A DNA stretch of 64,000 nucleotides, taken from the NCBI RefSeq assembly GCF_009807035.1, contig NZ_WUBI01000002.1:1-64000 (forward strand), in the 5' to 3' direction. A program made the translations under genes and the position numbers. Positions within the stretch are counted from its first letter, which is position 1. Each line of letters begins with the position of its first letter. The notes below the pieces were generated by a model that saw nothing but the letters and a program-made list of their open reading frames with translations, had not been told where the DNA came from and did no database searches. This document shows, one piece after another, positions 34,582 to 44,404 of this stretch. Source of the DNA: Paenibacillus dendrobii (GTDB taxonomy: Bacteria; Bacillota; Bacilli; Paenibacillales; Paenibacillaceae).

Positions 34582-37434
34582 TTAGCCCTCATGCAGCCAT
34601 TCGGATATGCGAGGAACCATTTTTTCGGTGTTCATATGCTCCATTTTTGGTCCTGGCAGAGAATACAGAAAGTACTTCCCGTAATAGGATTCGATGACGC
34701 GCGTATCGTAGACAATAACGATTCCGCGGTCATTTGCCGTACGAACCAGCCGGCCAAAACCCTGCTTGAAGCGGATAACGGCCTGCGGCACGGAAAGCTT
34801 CATAAACGGATTTTTTTTCTGCCGCTGCAGCAATTCGCTTTTGGCTTCAACCATCGGATGGTTCGGCGGTTGGAACGGCAATCTTACAATCGCTAAACAT
34901 GTCAGCGCATCTCCCGGAATGTCTACACCTTCCCAGAAGCTACTTGTACCCAGTAAAACGGAAGCGCTGCTGTCTTGGAATCTGCGGATCAGCTTGGTAC
35001 GGCTGCCGCTGTCCACCCCTTGTCCGAGCACGGTAATATCGCTGCTGGCAAGTGCGTTTTTAAGCGGCTCGTGTACTTGACGCAGCATCCGGTAAGAAGT
35101 AAACAGCACCAGCATCCGCCCATGCGTCGCAACCGCAGCATCGGCAAGCGACTGAACCAATGTGTTGACGAATACCGCGTCTCCAACGCTGCCTTTGACG
35201 CTGGGAAAATCCCGCGGAATCACAAGCAATGCCTGATCGCGGTAATTAAACGGAGACGGAAGCTGCACAGTGATCAGCCGTCCGCTTTCCTGATCTTCCT
35301 GCAATCCGAGATTATCGATCATATACTGGAAAGATTTATCTACAGATAATGTGGCAGACGTCAAAATAACGCTCTTTTTCTTATCAAAAAACAGGTCTTT
35401 CAACTGCTTGCTCACATCGACGGGGACGGCGTACAGCTGGAGTGACTTGCTGCGGTAATGGCCGCTGGCCTCCATCCAATACACGACCGTCTCGTCATTC
35501 AGATTCATGAAGGTCCTCAAATCATCTCTTTCGGAAGCCATATCTTTAAAAAGCCCGCTAAGATCCGTGATCAGACTATCCGCGCTGTAATCATCCTCAT
35601 CTTCCTTGTACTCCGCAAGCATTTTCTCTCCGCGCCGAACGGATTCACTGATTTTCACATGAATTCGGTTCTCTATCGCTTTAAGTGCCTCCCACTCCTC
35701 CGGCCACTTAGACGGCTGCAAGCGAAGCACATACTGCCCAGAGTCTCCCGGTGAAGCATCATTTCGCTCGGGAAGAAGATTAAAGAGCGAATCGCTCAGC
35801 TTATCCCAGTCTTCCTTCACGTCAACCAGATCTTCACTGATTCGGTCAATAGATGCAATCCAGTCCCCTGCACGTTCTTGGCCCGAAGATTGCAGCTGCT
35901 GACGAAGAACAGGAAGCTGGCCATTGCGGCCATCCTTATATAGCCTTGTTAGCGTATGAACCACACTGAAGTACTTCATATGCAGTCCAAGATGCTTTCC
36001 AGCCACGTCCTCCAAGTGATGCGCTTCATCAATCACCAGACGCTCATAAGCGGGCAAAAGCTGATGGCCAGCCTTGACATCCGTGAAAAGCTTGGAATGA
36101 TTGGTAACGACGACATCCGCTATGCCTGCTTCATGCTTGGCACGGTGGTAATAGCATTTGCGGAACCAAGGACAGCCGCGTCCAAGACAAGAGTCCGAAT
36201 CACTGCTTACGGTTTCCCAGAAATCGCCGCCGCGTCCGCCGAGATTCAGCTCTTCATCATCCCCATTTTCCGTTTGGGCCAGCCAGACAATCATCTGCGC
36301 TGCAATGATCGTATCTTCCTTCGGGTTATAAAAGTCTCTTCTGTTTATTTTATGTTCAAATTTTCTCAAACACAAATAATGCTGTCTGCCCTTAAAGACG
36401 GCTGCCTTGAAGGGAAACGGAACGACCTGGGTTAACAGGGGGACATCCCGCTCCCGCAGCTGTTCCTGTAGGTTGATCGTATGCGTGCTGACCATGACTT
36501 TTTGCTGCTGCTTCACGCTTTGATATATGGAAGGAATCAGATAGCCCAAAGACTTACCTGTGCCTGTACCTGCTTCGATGAGCAAATGCTTATCTTGTTC
36601 CAGGGCATTCATCACTTCGTCGAACATAATCGACTGTGGCTCACGTTCCTCATATTGAGGCATGATCGCTTTGAGACGCTTTTGAATTTCGCCCAAGTAT
36701 TCTTTAAAATCCACTCCAGTCAGCGGATTATCGTCCGATTCGTCTCTGGGAGGCTTCATTTCAGTCCAGTCTTCAACCGCAAGGGCCAACTGACGATAGA
36801 AAGTATGGCTGTTCAGATCCTGAATCGGTTCCTGTTCCTTCCGCTGACAAAGTCCATCGAAGAACCATCCCAGATCACTGTCTTCCTCTGCGAAAAGTTC
36901 GCTAAGACGCTGGAGGGTGATCAGCGGAAGATCGTTTAATTCTTCCAGGCATTGCAACAATACATAAGCAGTCGCCAAAGCATCGCTGTCTGCCTGGTGC
37001 GGATGGTCATGCTTGATATCGAAATGGGCTGTCACCTGGCTCAATTGATAAGAAGTCAGTGACGGAAAACATATTTTAAGGAAATCCAATGTGTCCAGAA
37101 TTCGGCCCGAAAACGGCAAATAACCGCTCCGATCCAGCGCGTTTTGCAGAAAATTAAAGTCAAACGCGACGTTATGTCCCACCAGGACAACATCATCCAA
37201 CATGGGAACAAGTTCCATCAGCATGTCCTCAACTGAAGGAGCATCCGCTACATCCGCTTCCGTAATGCCTGTCAATTGGGAAATAAAAGGCGGAATGGGA
37301 ACACCAGGCTTCACATAGGAACCGTATACACGGGAGATTGTCAAATCTTCTTCTATAATGGCAAGTCCAACTTGAATAATTTCATCGGCGGACTGGTTGC
37401 CTGTCGTTTCAAAGTCCAGTACGGCAAATTTCAT
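34582..37434 (-). CDS. dinG: DinG-type helicase with 3'-5' exonuclease domain
   Basis: The 950-residue protein joins a DEDD exonuclease domain (about 1-170, FAVLDFETTGNQ, VGHNVAFDFNFL, HQADSDA) to an XPD/DinG helicase. The helicase has Walker A LIEAGTGTGKSLGYL, DEAH as VIDEAHHLED, and the C-terminal QGFGRLVRTANDRG. Cysteines C-x4-C-x5-C in CLGRGCPWFRKC, plus one about 60 residues earlier (YLCLRKF), match E. coli DinG spacing. This suggests a 4Fe-4S cluster that several Gram-positive DinG proteins lack. It follows a TPR gene, as it follows panD in B. subtilis. Confidence 0.93.
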   Translation of the reverse strand: MKFAVLDFETTGNQSADEIIQVGLAIIEEDLTISRVYGSYVKPGVPIPPFISQLTGITEADVADAPSVEDMLMELVPMLDDVVLVGHNVAFDFNFLQNALDRSGYLPFSGRILDTLDFLKICFPSLTSYQLSQVTAHFDIKHDHPHQADSDALATAYVLLQCLEELNDLPLITLQRLSELFAEEDSDLGWFFDGLCQRKEQEPIQDLNSHTFYRQLALAVEDWTEMKPPRDESDDNPLTGVDFKEYLGEIQKRLKAIMPQYEEREPQSIMFDEVMNALEQDKHLLIEAGTGTGKSLGYLIPSIYQSVKQQQKVMVSTHTINLQEQLRERDVPLLTQVVPFPFKAAVFKGRQHYLCLRKFEHKINRRDFYNPKEDTIIAAQMIVWLAQTENGDDEELNLGGRGGDFWETVSSDSDSCLGRGCPWFRKCYYHRAKHEAGIADVVVTNHSKLFTDVKAGHQLLPAYERLVIDEAHHLEDVAGKHLGLHMKYFSVVHTLTRLYKDGRNGQLPVLRQQLQSSGQERAGDWIASIDRISEDLVDVKEDWDKLSDSLFNLLPERNDASPGDSGQYVLRLQPSKWPEEWEALKAIENRIHVKISESVRRGEKMLAEYKEDEDDYSADSLITDLSGLFKDMASERDDLRTFMNLNDETVVYWMEASGHYRSKSLQLYAVPVDVSKQLKDLFFDKKKSVILTSATLSVDKSFQYMIDNLGLQEDQESGRLITVQLPSPFNYRDQALLVIPRDFPSVKGSVGDAVFVNTLVQSLADAAVATHGRMLVLFTSYRMLRQVHEPLKNALASSDITVLGQGVDSGSRTKLIRRFQDSSASVLLGTSSFWEGVDIPGDALTCLAIVRLPFQPPNHPMVEAKSELLQRQKKNPFMKLSVPQAVIRFKQGFGRLVRTANDRGIVIVYDTRVIESYYGKYFLYSLPGPKMEHMNTEKMVPRISEWLHEG

Positions 37435-37510
37435 GATTATGCTAATCCTTTCATTCCAGTCTCTTTACCAGCATAACAGAAGATTTCACATTTGAAAATT
37501 AAGTGACAAC

Positions 37511-37556
37511 AAAAAGGCGATGCTCAAGGCGCTTTTTTTGCGCATGATGCATCGCC
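37511..37556 (-). terminator. Terminator after the TPR gene
   Basis: GGCGATGC (37516-37523) pairs with GCATCGCC (37549-37556), with an inner GCGC stem; the minus strand then runs TTTTTG. It separates the TPR gene from dinG. Confidence 0.75.
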
Positions 37557-37568
37557 CTTTCGCTTGCT

Positions 37569-38198
37569 TTACATCAACGAAATCAACTGGCTGCCATATT
37601 GAAGCTGACCGCGCTTTTGCTGGCAAACCTTCAGATTCATCAGGGGATCAGGAAGTGTGGGGTCACACTGAATAGCTAAAGCAAAAAACTCCTGTGCCTT
37701 GCCCGGGTTCCCGTTTTTGACAGCAATACATCCTAACGCATTGTAAATCATCGCCTTCAGCTTCTGGCTTTTGGCGAGCGGGAGTATCCACTCGAAATGC
37801 TTATTCGCCTCTTGGGTCTCTTCCAGATACAAATGTGCCATGGCCAGATACATCCGGGACAAAAGGCTGTCCGGATAATAACGGATAACTTGAGAAAATT
37901 GCTGAGCGGCCTGACGGTACATCAGCAGCCGGAAGTAACCCTGCCCGCGAACAAAATCATTCATCTCCATCTCGGGTGTCTGTTCGGAAAATAAGGTGGA
38001 CGGCACTTCCGTATGTTGCCGGAATTCCCCCATTTTTTCTTCAAATGACAACCATTCGTCAATAATTCCGTCACTCATGGTTTTAAGCATATTCCACTTT
38101 TGTATCAGTTGTTGCTTTTGGGACTCCTGCGCTGCCGGGTAATGTTTCATGATTTCATCTAACATGTGGTTCATTTCCGCGAATACATGCTGGAACAT
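37569..38198 (-). CDS. Tetratricopeptide-repeat protein
   Basis: The 209-residue soluble protein has about three TPR-like helical hairpins in its C-terminal half (for example FRLLMYRQAAQQFSQVIRYY, and AMIYNALGCIAVKNGNPGKA). Helical sequence lies before them. TPRs mediate protein contacts; the partner is unknown. It lies between panD and dinG with a terminator after it. A homologue at this position was not recognised in B. subtilis. Confidence 0.75.
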   Translation of the reverse strand: MFQHVFAEMNHMLDEIMKHYPAAQESQKQQLIQKWNMLKTMSDGIIDEWLSFEEKMGEFRQHTEVPSTLFSEQTPEMEMNDFVRGQGYFRLLMYRQAAQQFSQVIRYYPDSLLSRMYLAMAHLYLEETQEANKHFEWILPLAKSQKLKAMIYNALGCIAVKNGNPGKAQEFFALAIQCDPTLPDPLMNLKVCQQKRGQLQYGSQLISLM

Positions 38199-38330
38199 GG
38201 CTGCATCCCACCCTTAAACAAAAATGAAATCAGTGCGGTCACCTGCATTCATTTTTTGTTGATACAGCCTTTTTCATTCTTCGAAACGCCTGCCATTCCT
38301 TGTCTAAAGCCTTGCACGAGAGCCATAATG

Positions 38331-38714
38331 TTAGATTATGGTTGCATGTACTTCCTTGTTCATGGTCGTCATCGGCTGATTGGTCTCATTGACGAACACG
38401 ACGGTAGGCTTGTGATTTTTGATTTCTTCGTTGGACATCATGGCATATGAAATGATAATGACGGTATCTCCAGGCTGCACCATGCGTGCCGCTGCCCCAT
38501 TCAGGCAAATCACGCCGCTGCCGCGGGGACCCGGAATAACATATGTTTCAAGGCGGGCACCGTTGTTATTGTCCACAATTTGCACTTTTTCGTTCTCCAA
38601 GAGATCCGCAGCTTCCATCAAATCTTCGTCAATGGTAATGCTCCCAACATAATTCAGATTTGCTTCCGTTACGGTAGCACGGTGTATTTTGGACTTCATC
38701 ATCGTTCTAAACAT
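38331..38714 (-). CDS. panD: Aspartate 1-decarboxylase
   Basis: This 127-residue pyruvoyl enzyme makes beta-alanine from aspartate for pantothenate. The self-processing Gly-Ser pair is in [10 protein letters not shown] (Ser about 25). The ATG at 38714 with GGGAG upstream gives the normal family start [15 protein letters not shown]; the longer reading is rejected. It lies four bases after the panC stop, so the three pan genes form one operon. Confidence 0.96.
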   Translation of the reverse strand: MFRTMMKSKIHRATVTEANLNYVGSITIDEDLMEAADLLENEKVQIVDNNNGARLETYVIPGPRGSGVICLNGAAARMVQPGDTVIIISYAMMSNEEIKNHKPTVVFVNETNQPMTTMNKEVHATII

Positions 38715-38718
38715 GATC

Positions 38719-39600
38719 TTATTCTCCCTTCGGATGTAACAGACGATTATCAATCAAACGTGTTTTTCCAAATTTCACGGCAAGTGCCAGAAGGACCGGC
38801 TCATCCAGCTCCGAAATGAGGGCATCATCGTCCAATGGCGAAAGATCAGGAAAAGCTGCCACTTCGACATAATCAATGACCGCCAGTTGAGACTTCTGAA
38901 TGGTGCTCACCAGCAGGTCTCTTGCTTCAGCTGCAGTCCGAATCTGATCTTTCTCCAGCGCCTCCTCGGCATCCCTTAATGAACGGGACAGCACAAGTGC
39001 CTGGGTACGTTCTTCCGGGCTCAAATATACATTACGGGAGCTGAGCGCAAGTCCATCCTCTTCGCGAATTATGGGACATGGCATGATTTTGACGTTGAAA
39101 TTCAGGTCAGACACCATTTGCTCGATAACAGCCACCTGCTGTGCATCCTTCATTCCGAAAAAAGCATAATCCGGTTGAACGATATTAAAGAGCTTGCTGA
39201 CCACAGTCGTTACCCCGTCAAAATGCCCCGGACGCGAAGCACCGCAAAGACCGGATGTTACGTCGGCGACCGTGATCTTCGTTTTCGTCGGTTTGGGATA
39301 CATCGTCTCTACGGACGGAAGAAACACCAGATCAGCTCCGGCTCCTTCTGCCGCGTCCAGATCCCGTTCTTCATCGCGCGGGTAAGTCTCAAAATCCTCC
39401 CCAGGTCCAAACTGGATAGGATTCACAAAAATGCTGACCACTACGATATCCGATTGATCTTTCGCTGCGCGAATCAAACTGGCATGACCTTGATGGAGAT
39501 ATCCCATGGTAGGTACCAAGCCGACCGTTCTTTTATTGGAAGAGGATTTCAATTCCTCAATAGAGTCTCTAAGTTCTGCGATGGTTCTTACAGCTTTCAT
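38719..39600 (-). CDS. panC: Pantothenate synthetase
   Basis: The 293-residue enzyme joins pantoate and beta-alanine using ATP. Family motifs are [53 protein letters not shown] and [12 protein letters not shown]. It overlaps panB by 4 bp (ATGA) and is followed by panD. Confidence 0.96.
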   Translation of the reverse strand: MKAVRTIAELRDSIEELKSSSNKRTVGLVPTMGYLHQGHASLIRAAKDQSDIVVVSIFVNPIQFGPGEDFETYPRDEERDLDAAEGAGADLVFLPSVETMYPKPTKTKITVADVTSGLCGASRPGHFDGVTTVVSKLFNIVQPDYAFFGMKDAQQVAVIEQMVSDLNFNVKIMPCPIIREEDGLALSSRNVYLSPEERTQALVLSRSLRDAEEALEKDQIRTAAEARDLLVSTIQKSQLAVIDYVEVAAFPDLSPLDDDALISELDEPVLLALAVKFGKTRLIDNRLLHPKGE

Positions 39601-40469
39601 GCGTTGTTCACCTTTTCCCGGCCCCGGCCGTATAGATTCTCAACTACCTGATCTTCTGCCGTAAATACATGGCTCTCGTCCGGGAACGAACGTTCCTTCA
39701 CTTCTTTGACGTATTGAACAAACCCTTCGCGGATCAACGTTCCGGCATCGCCGAAGTTCTTCACAAATTTTTTGTTCCGATATGGGGAAGCATATTGAAA
39801 AATATCGTGGAACACCAACACTTGGCCATCAACGCCGCGGCCTGCACCGATTCCGATCGTTGGAATGGACAGTTGGGAAGTGATATACTCTGCGACCTGT
39901 TCGGTTACAAGCTCCAGGACGATGCCGAATGCACCTGCTTGTTCAAGCGCTTTGGCATCCTCTAACAGACGTTGTGCATCCTTCTCGTCCTTACCTTGGA
40001 TGCGGTAGCCCCCGATCTGATTAACCGATTGCGGTGTCAAACCAATATGTCCGAGTACCGGAACGCCAGCTCCGGTGATTGTCTCAACGGCTGAACAAAT
40101 CTCTCTTCCGCCTTCCATTTTGACGGCATGGGCATGACCTTCCTGCATCAGCTTGCGCACATTGCGAAGCGTTTCATCGATGCTTCCGTGATATGTCATG
40201 AACGGCATGTCCGCGACAACGAAAGTATTACCTGCCCCGCGAACTACGGAGCGCGTATGATACACCATGTCCTCAATTGTGACCGGAAGTGTCGAATCAT
40301 ATCCAAGTACGACATTTCCCAGTGAATCGCCAACGAGAATCATATCCACGCCTGCTTCTTCGGCTAGTTGTGCGGTCGGGTAATCATAAGCGGTTACCAT
40401 GCTGAGCGCGTTGCCCTCTTGTTTCATTTTTTTCATTTTTACGATGTTTAGCGGATGTTTAACTGCCAT
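39597..40469 (-). CDS. panB: 3-methyl-2-oxobutanoate hydroxymethyltransferase
   Basis: This enzyme of about 290 residues makes ketopantoate from ketoisovalerate and methylene-tetrahydrofolate. Seen are MVTAYDYPTAQLAEEAGVD, ILVGDSLGNVVLGYDSTLPV and the GIGAGRGVDGQVLVFHDI segment. The ATG at 40469 is chosen because GGAAGGAG precedes it; the longer frame runs into the upstream terminator region. It starts the panBCD operon. Confidence 0.95.
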   Translation of the reverse strand: MAVKHPLNIVKMKKMKQEGNALSMVTAYDYPTAQLAEEAGVDMILVGDSLGNVVLGYDSTLPVTIEDMVYHTRSVVRGAGNTFVVADMPFMTYHGSIDETLRNVRKLMQEGHAHAVKMEGGREICSAVETITGAGVPVLGHIGLTPQSVNQIGGYRIQGKDEKDAQRLLEDAKALEQAGAFGIVLELVTEQVAEYITSQLSIPTIGIGAGRGVDGQVLVFHDIFQYASPYRNKKFVKNFGDAGTLIREGFVQYVKEVKERSFPDESHVFTAEDQVVENLYGRGREKVNNA

Positions 40470-40506
40470 TTTTAGCAGCTCCTTCCATTTCGGATTATTT
40501 TTGAAA

Positions 40507-40541
40507 AACAAAAAAACCTTTTAGTGTTTCACTAAAAAGTT
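40507..40541 (-). terminator. Intrinsic terminator in the panB leader
   Basis: On the minus strand AACTTTTTAGTG pairs with CACTAAAAGGTT across an AAA loop and runs straight into TTTTTTT. Only 37 bases separate it from the panB ATG, and these hold the ribosome site and no promoter. It may attenuate panBCD or end the birA transcript. Confidence 0.75.
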
Positions 40542-40837
40542 CCGAAAGGGCAAAAAAGAGTCACTTGCGATCGTCCCTTCTGTCTCGGTCCCTTCGGCTC
40601 AGAGCAGAATCCAACGTATGCGGCATTAGCTGTGATGAATGCTACGTGAATTGTAATTGCACAAGCAGAGTGCAGTTCGGTCCAACGCCGATACCGCCTC
40701 TACATGTCAGTATATCAAAAAGATTTACCGATGTACATCCAAAGCTTCCAGACCGCTTCTAACGAAAGTGGTTGTTCCGAGACAAGGGCCCGGATGCTTC
40801 GATGTTCATTTTGTGTCTAAATTACCTTCGCAGAATT
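40542..40837 (-). promoter_or_regulatory. Long leader between birA and panB, possible riboregulator
   Basis: About 300 bases between birA and the panB terminator hold no gene. On the minus strand short hairpins are visible (TGCAC/GTGCA near 40655-40675 and GCATT/AATGC near 40622-40642), as are two copies of GAAGGGAC. A TATACT near 40714 could be a -10 element, but no good -35 was found. The position matches where pan-motif RNAs occur upstream of pantothenate genes; I cannot confirm the consensus. Confidence 0.4.
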
Positions 40838-41815
40838 TCAGCGTTTGAGTTCGACATCTCCGGAAAAAATCGGCACATGCGTCCCCTCGCCTGTAGCAAC
40901 CAGCAGGGCGCCGCTGTCATCAAGCTTCTCTGCTATTCCCATCACGGTGCCACGGGCCGTATTCACCGTCACAGGCTTTCCAAGCGTGACAGACAAAGCC
41001 TCCCAAAGCGTTGCAATGGGTCCGAATCCTTCCTGCTGATACAATTGATACAGTATCTCGAATTCCTCAAGCACAGCCGCGATAAGAGCGGTACGGTCAA
41101 TCGATTCGCCCGATTCGATTTTGAGTGAGGTAGCAATCCCGGCAAGTTCTTCCGGATAATCCTCAGCATCCAGGTTTACACTGATCCCGATCCCGGCGAT
41201 ACAGTAACGGACATACTCATCTTCGGCTGCAGATTCGAGCAGAATCCCGCTAATTTTACGACCATTGACAAGCAAATCGTTGGGCCATTTAAGCCCTGCC
41301 ATTACACCCGCCACCTTGCGAACCGCCCGGCATACAGCGACTCCTGTCATGAGCGTGAGTTGCGGCATATAGTGCATCGGCTGCTTAGGTCTGAGGACCA
41401 GACTCATCCATACCCCTTTACCTTTTGGCGAGTACCATTTACGGCCCATTCTTCCTTTCCCGCCGGTCTGTTCCTCTGCAATCACGAGAGAGCCTTCAGG
41501 TGAGCCCGTCTCAGCCATCATCCTGGCTTCCTCTTGTGTAGAAGATACAGTCTCAAGGATTTTTATCTTTTGGCCCATGGCCGTTGTTTTCAAAGCTTTG
41601 ACCAGCGAGAGCGTATCAAGGCGTTCCGGCTTGCGAAGAATCCGGTAGCCTTTATGCGGAACGGCCTCGAATTCATAACCGGCCTCCCGTAATTTGTTAA
41701 TCTGCTTCCATACCGCCGTCCGGCTGACAGCCAGCCTACGGCTGATCTCTTCACCGGAGACGAATTCCTGTGGATTCGCCATAAGCAGATCCAGAAGGGT
41801 TTCTTTTTCACTCAT
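40838..41815 (-). CDS. birA: Biotin-protein ligase / biotin operon repressor
   Basis: The 325-residue bifunctional protein has an N-terminal winged helix (SGEEISRRLAVSRTAVWKQI). The ligase domain has the biotin/AMP loop GGKGRMGRKWYSPKGKG and LKWPNDLLVNGRKISGILLE, and a C-terminal SH3-like region follows. It biotinylates acetyl-CoA and pyruvate carboxylases and, when biotin is plentiful, represses biotin genes. It overlaps cca by 8 bp. Confidence 0.95.
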   Translation of the reverse strand: MSEKETLLDLLMANPQEFVSGEEISRRLAVSRTAVWKQINKLREAGYEFEAVPHKGYRILRKPERLDTLSLVKALKTTAMGQKIKILETVSSTQEEARMMAETGSPEGSLVIAEEQTGGKGRMGRKWYSPKGKGVWMSLVLRPKQPMHYMPQLTLMTGVAVCRAVRKVAGVMAGLKWPNDLLVNGRKISGILLESAAEDEYVRYCIAGIGISVNLDAEDYPEELAGIATSLKIESGESIDRTALIAAVLEEFEILYQLYQQEGFGPIATLWEALSVTLGKPVTVNTARGTVMGIAEKLDDSGALLVATGEGTHVPIFSGDVELKR

Positions 41816-43079
41816 TTGAAGATATCACCCGTTTCACTTCATCGATTAATTGCTCTCTATTATTAGGCAGAGCTTGGGAAGCAACCATCACAAGAAGTTT
41901 ACTCATGATTTCGCTGACCCACGGCCCTCCTTTGAGGCCAGACACTTCCAATAAATCTTTTCCTGAGATCGCCAGCTCGGACAAACGATAAATCCCCATC
42001 TCTTTCGTCCAGGCCTTGAAATCGCTAATCAGTTCGACAGGGTATGCAGCAGATGCGTTCAAACCTATGAAATCAATCATAAGCAGCCAACGCTCAGCCG
42101 CCTCCCTGCCATATTTTAACACGATCGAGATCCAATATTCCTTGCATGAGGAATTCTTGCCCGTGGTGTTAAAAGCTGCCGTTTCCTCACCGACGCTTAG
42201 AATATCCGCGATCTGTTTCCGCGTTGAATTGGCGAATGTCCAATGCCGTAGCACTCGATGTGCTTCTTCAGCATTCAAACCGCAGGCACGTAGTAGGAAC
42301 GCCCAACGGATGATTGCCTCCTCTGAAGGGATTTCATCCAGAATCGGAACCAGATCGATATCCGGTTCATATGTAAAAGGAATTTTCGCGTCTGACAGCA
42401 AACCGCTCCGGTAAAGCAGATAAAGTCCTCTGGACGGTCGTCTGCCTTCCATGAGTTTCTCAAGCTCTACCCGGAACCGCTCCATCGCCACATACTGGAT
42501 GTTCGTCCGCTCTTCTACAAGCCCTTTCCAAGTGCGGTACGCAATGCTGAACCCAAATACCGAGGCAAACCGGATACAGCGGACCATCCGCAAGGCATCC
42601 TCCTGAAAACGGGTTCTCGCATTGCCTACGCAGCGGACGACTCCGTTCTTCAAATCAGCCATGCCCTGATATGGGTCCACGATTGTGCCATCGATAGACC
42701 TCGCCATCGCGTTAAACGTAAAATCTCTCCGTTTGAGATCTTCTTTCAAATCGCTGACGAACTCAACCTCAGAAGGTCTTCTGTGATTCTCATAGGCTCC
42801 CTCCACCCGGTAGGTCGTCACCTCGTATGCGTAAGAGCCGCATAACACCGTAACCGTGCCATGCTTAATGCCTGTGGGCACAGTTCGTTCAAAAACGGAT
42901 TCAACGGCTTCCGGTAGGGCGGAGGTTGTAATATCCATATCATGTACCGGTCTGCCCATGAGTTCATCTCTAACGCAGCCGCCTACCCAGTAAGCTTCAT
43001 GGCCTTGCTCCAGAAGTCTGGAAACGACCTCTTCGCTATGAAATGCCATTTCCGCGTCAGCCTGATTCCAATGTACCAA
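41808..43079 (-). CDS. cca: CCA tRNA nucleotidyltransferase
   Basis: This 423-residue class II nucleotidyltransferase adds or repairs the 3' CCA of tRNA. The N-terminal catalytic motif is AYWVGGCVRDELMGRPVHDM, followed by DIT, giving GG and DxD. The RRDFTFNAMA motif and the ARTRFQEDALRMVRCIRFAS segment follow. A helical C-terminal domain completes it. It is immediately upstream of birA as in B. subtilis. Confidence 0.95.
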   Translation of the reverse strand: MVHWNQADAEMAFHSEEVVSRLLEQGHEAYWVGGCVRDELMGRPVHDMDITTSALPEAVESVFERTVPTGIKHGTVTVLCGSYAYEVTTYRVEGAYENHRRPSEVEFVSDLKEDLKRRDFTFNAMARSIDGTIVDPYQGMADLKNGVVRCVGNARTRFQEDALRMVRCIRFASVFGFSIAYRTWKGLVEERTNIQYVAMERFRVELEKLMEGRRPSRGLYLLYRSGLLSDAKIPFTYEPDIDLVPILDEIPSEEAIIRWAFLLRACGLNAEEAHRVLRHWTFANSTRKQIADILSVGEETAAFNTTGKNSSCKEYWISIVLKYGREAAERWLLMIDFIGLNASAAYPVELISDFKAWTKEMGIYRLSELAISGKDLLEVSGLKGGPWVSEIMSKLLVMVASQALPNNREQLIDEVKRVISSNE

Positions 43080-43120
43080 AACGCATAACCTCCCGCTCGC
43101 AGCTGCTGCCGCTTAAAAAA

Positions 43121-44284
43121 CTAGCCGCAAACCGGATTCAGGTCAGGAACCTCGCGGCCTAAAACGCGGTAGTATATTTGCTCGTACTGCTGTGTAATCA
43201 GTCCATCGGAAAATTCTCGGCAAGCTCTCTTCAAACATGCTTCCCTAAAATTCGCAGCAAGTGCCTCATTCGACAAAAGCTGAACCGTATAATCTGCCAT
43301 TCTCTTCGTATCCCCTATAGGAGCCAAAAATCCCGTTTCCCCATGTTGAACGAGCTCAGGGATGCCTCCAGCCAGGGATCCCACAGTTGGGACTCCGCAG
43401 GCCATGGCTTCAAGCGCAACAAGTCCGAAACTTTCTTTCTCGGAAGGCAGCAGCAGTACGTCTGCAAGGGATATCACCTGTGCTATTTCATCCTGCTTTC
43501 CAAGGAAGAACACTTTATCTTCAAGCCCCAGCTCCTTGATCTTGCATTGCACCTTAGGCAGATCCGGACCTTCTCCGACGAACAGCAGCTTGGAAGGGAC
43601 CTTCTCATTCACCCTTGAAAATATCTCAACAACATCCTGAACCCGCTTTACAGGGCGGAAATTGGAAATATGCATCAAGATTTTCTCATTGGGCTCGGCA
43701 AAATCGTTTCGCAGCGAGGTTGTATCGCGCGGATAATAGATACGCTTATCTACAAAGTTGTATGTCAGATCAATGTCTCGGCTGATGTCCAGCACGTCAC
43801 GGGTCTCCTGGATCAAATCCTGGGATACGGCTGTTACCGCATCGCTTTCATTGATAGCCAGCCGGATCAGATCTTTTAACGATTCGTCCTGGGCTAACAC
43901 TGTAATATCGGTCCCGTGCAACGTCGTGACGACTTTTAAATTATCGCCCACCATTTGCTTGGCTAGAAATGCACAAACCGCATGCGGAACCGCATAATGG
44001 ACATGCAAAACATCCAGCTGCTGCAATTTGGCAACCTGGGCCATTTTCGTTGCTAATGACATATCATATGGCGGATAGCGGAATACATAGTAATCGCTCA
44101 CTTCCACCTCGTGATAGAAAATATTTTTATGGAATGTTCCACCTAAGCGGAATGGTATGCTGTGGGCAATAAAATGAACCTGGTGTCCTTTTTCTGCCAG
44201 CAATTTCCCAAGCTCGGTAGCCACAACGCCAGAACCGCCGAGCGACGGGTAGCATGTTATTCCGATTTTTAATGATTGGCTCAA
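43121..44284 (-). CDS. bshA: N-acetyl-alpha-glucosaminyl L-malate synthase
   Basis: This GT4-type glycosyltransferase makes GlcNAc-malate, the first step of bacillithiol synthesis. Seen are KIGITCYPSLGGSGVVATEL, HVHYAVPHAVCA, SNFRPVKRV, and the donor-site PSEKESFGLVALEAMACGVP. The ribosome site AAGGAGG abuts the ATG at 44293, so a TTG at 44284 nine bases downstream (giving about 387 residues) is preferred. It lies in the dapB-mgsA-bshB1-bshA-cca order known from Bacillus. Confidence 0.93.
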   Translation of the reverse strand: MSQSLKIGITCYPSLGGSGVVATELGKLLAEKGHQVHFIAHSIPFRLGGTFHKNIFYHEVEVSDYYVFRYPPYDMSLATKMAQVAKLQQLDVLHVHYAVPHAVCAFLAKQMVGDNLKVVTTLHGTDITVLAQDESLKDLIRLAINESDAVTAVSQDLIQETRDVLDISRDIDLTYNFVDKRIYYPRDTTSLRNDFAEPNEKILMHISNFRPVKRVQDVVEIFSRVNEKVPSKLLFVGEGPDLPKVQCKIKELGLEDKVFFLGKQDEIAQVISLADVLLLPSEKESFGLVALEAMACGVPTVGSLAGGIPELVQHGETGFLAPIGDTKRMADYTVQLLSNEALAANFREACLKRACREFSDGLITQQYEQIYYRVLGREVPDLNPVCG

Positions 44285-44404
44285 CGTGACCATCCTCCTT
44301 ACCCTAATTCCCTATACATCATATTATCGTTCCCAAAGTATTAAATAGCCAGAACTGATCTCAAATGAATCCAAAGATCAGCCCTGACTTTTTGAATGGC
44401 AATC

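Noticed and set aside
40542..40837. T-box in the panB leader
   Set aside because: No match to the conserved antiterminator sequence was found, although GAAGGGAC repeats looked superficially similar.
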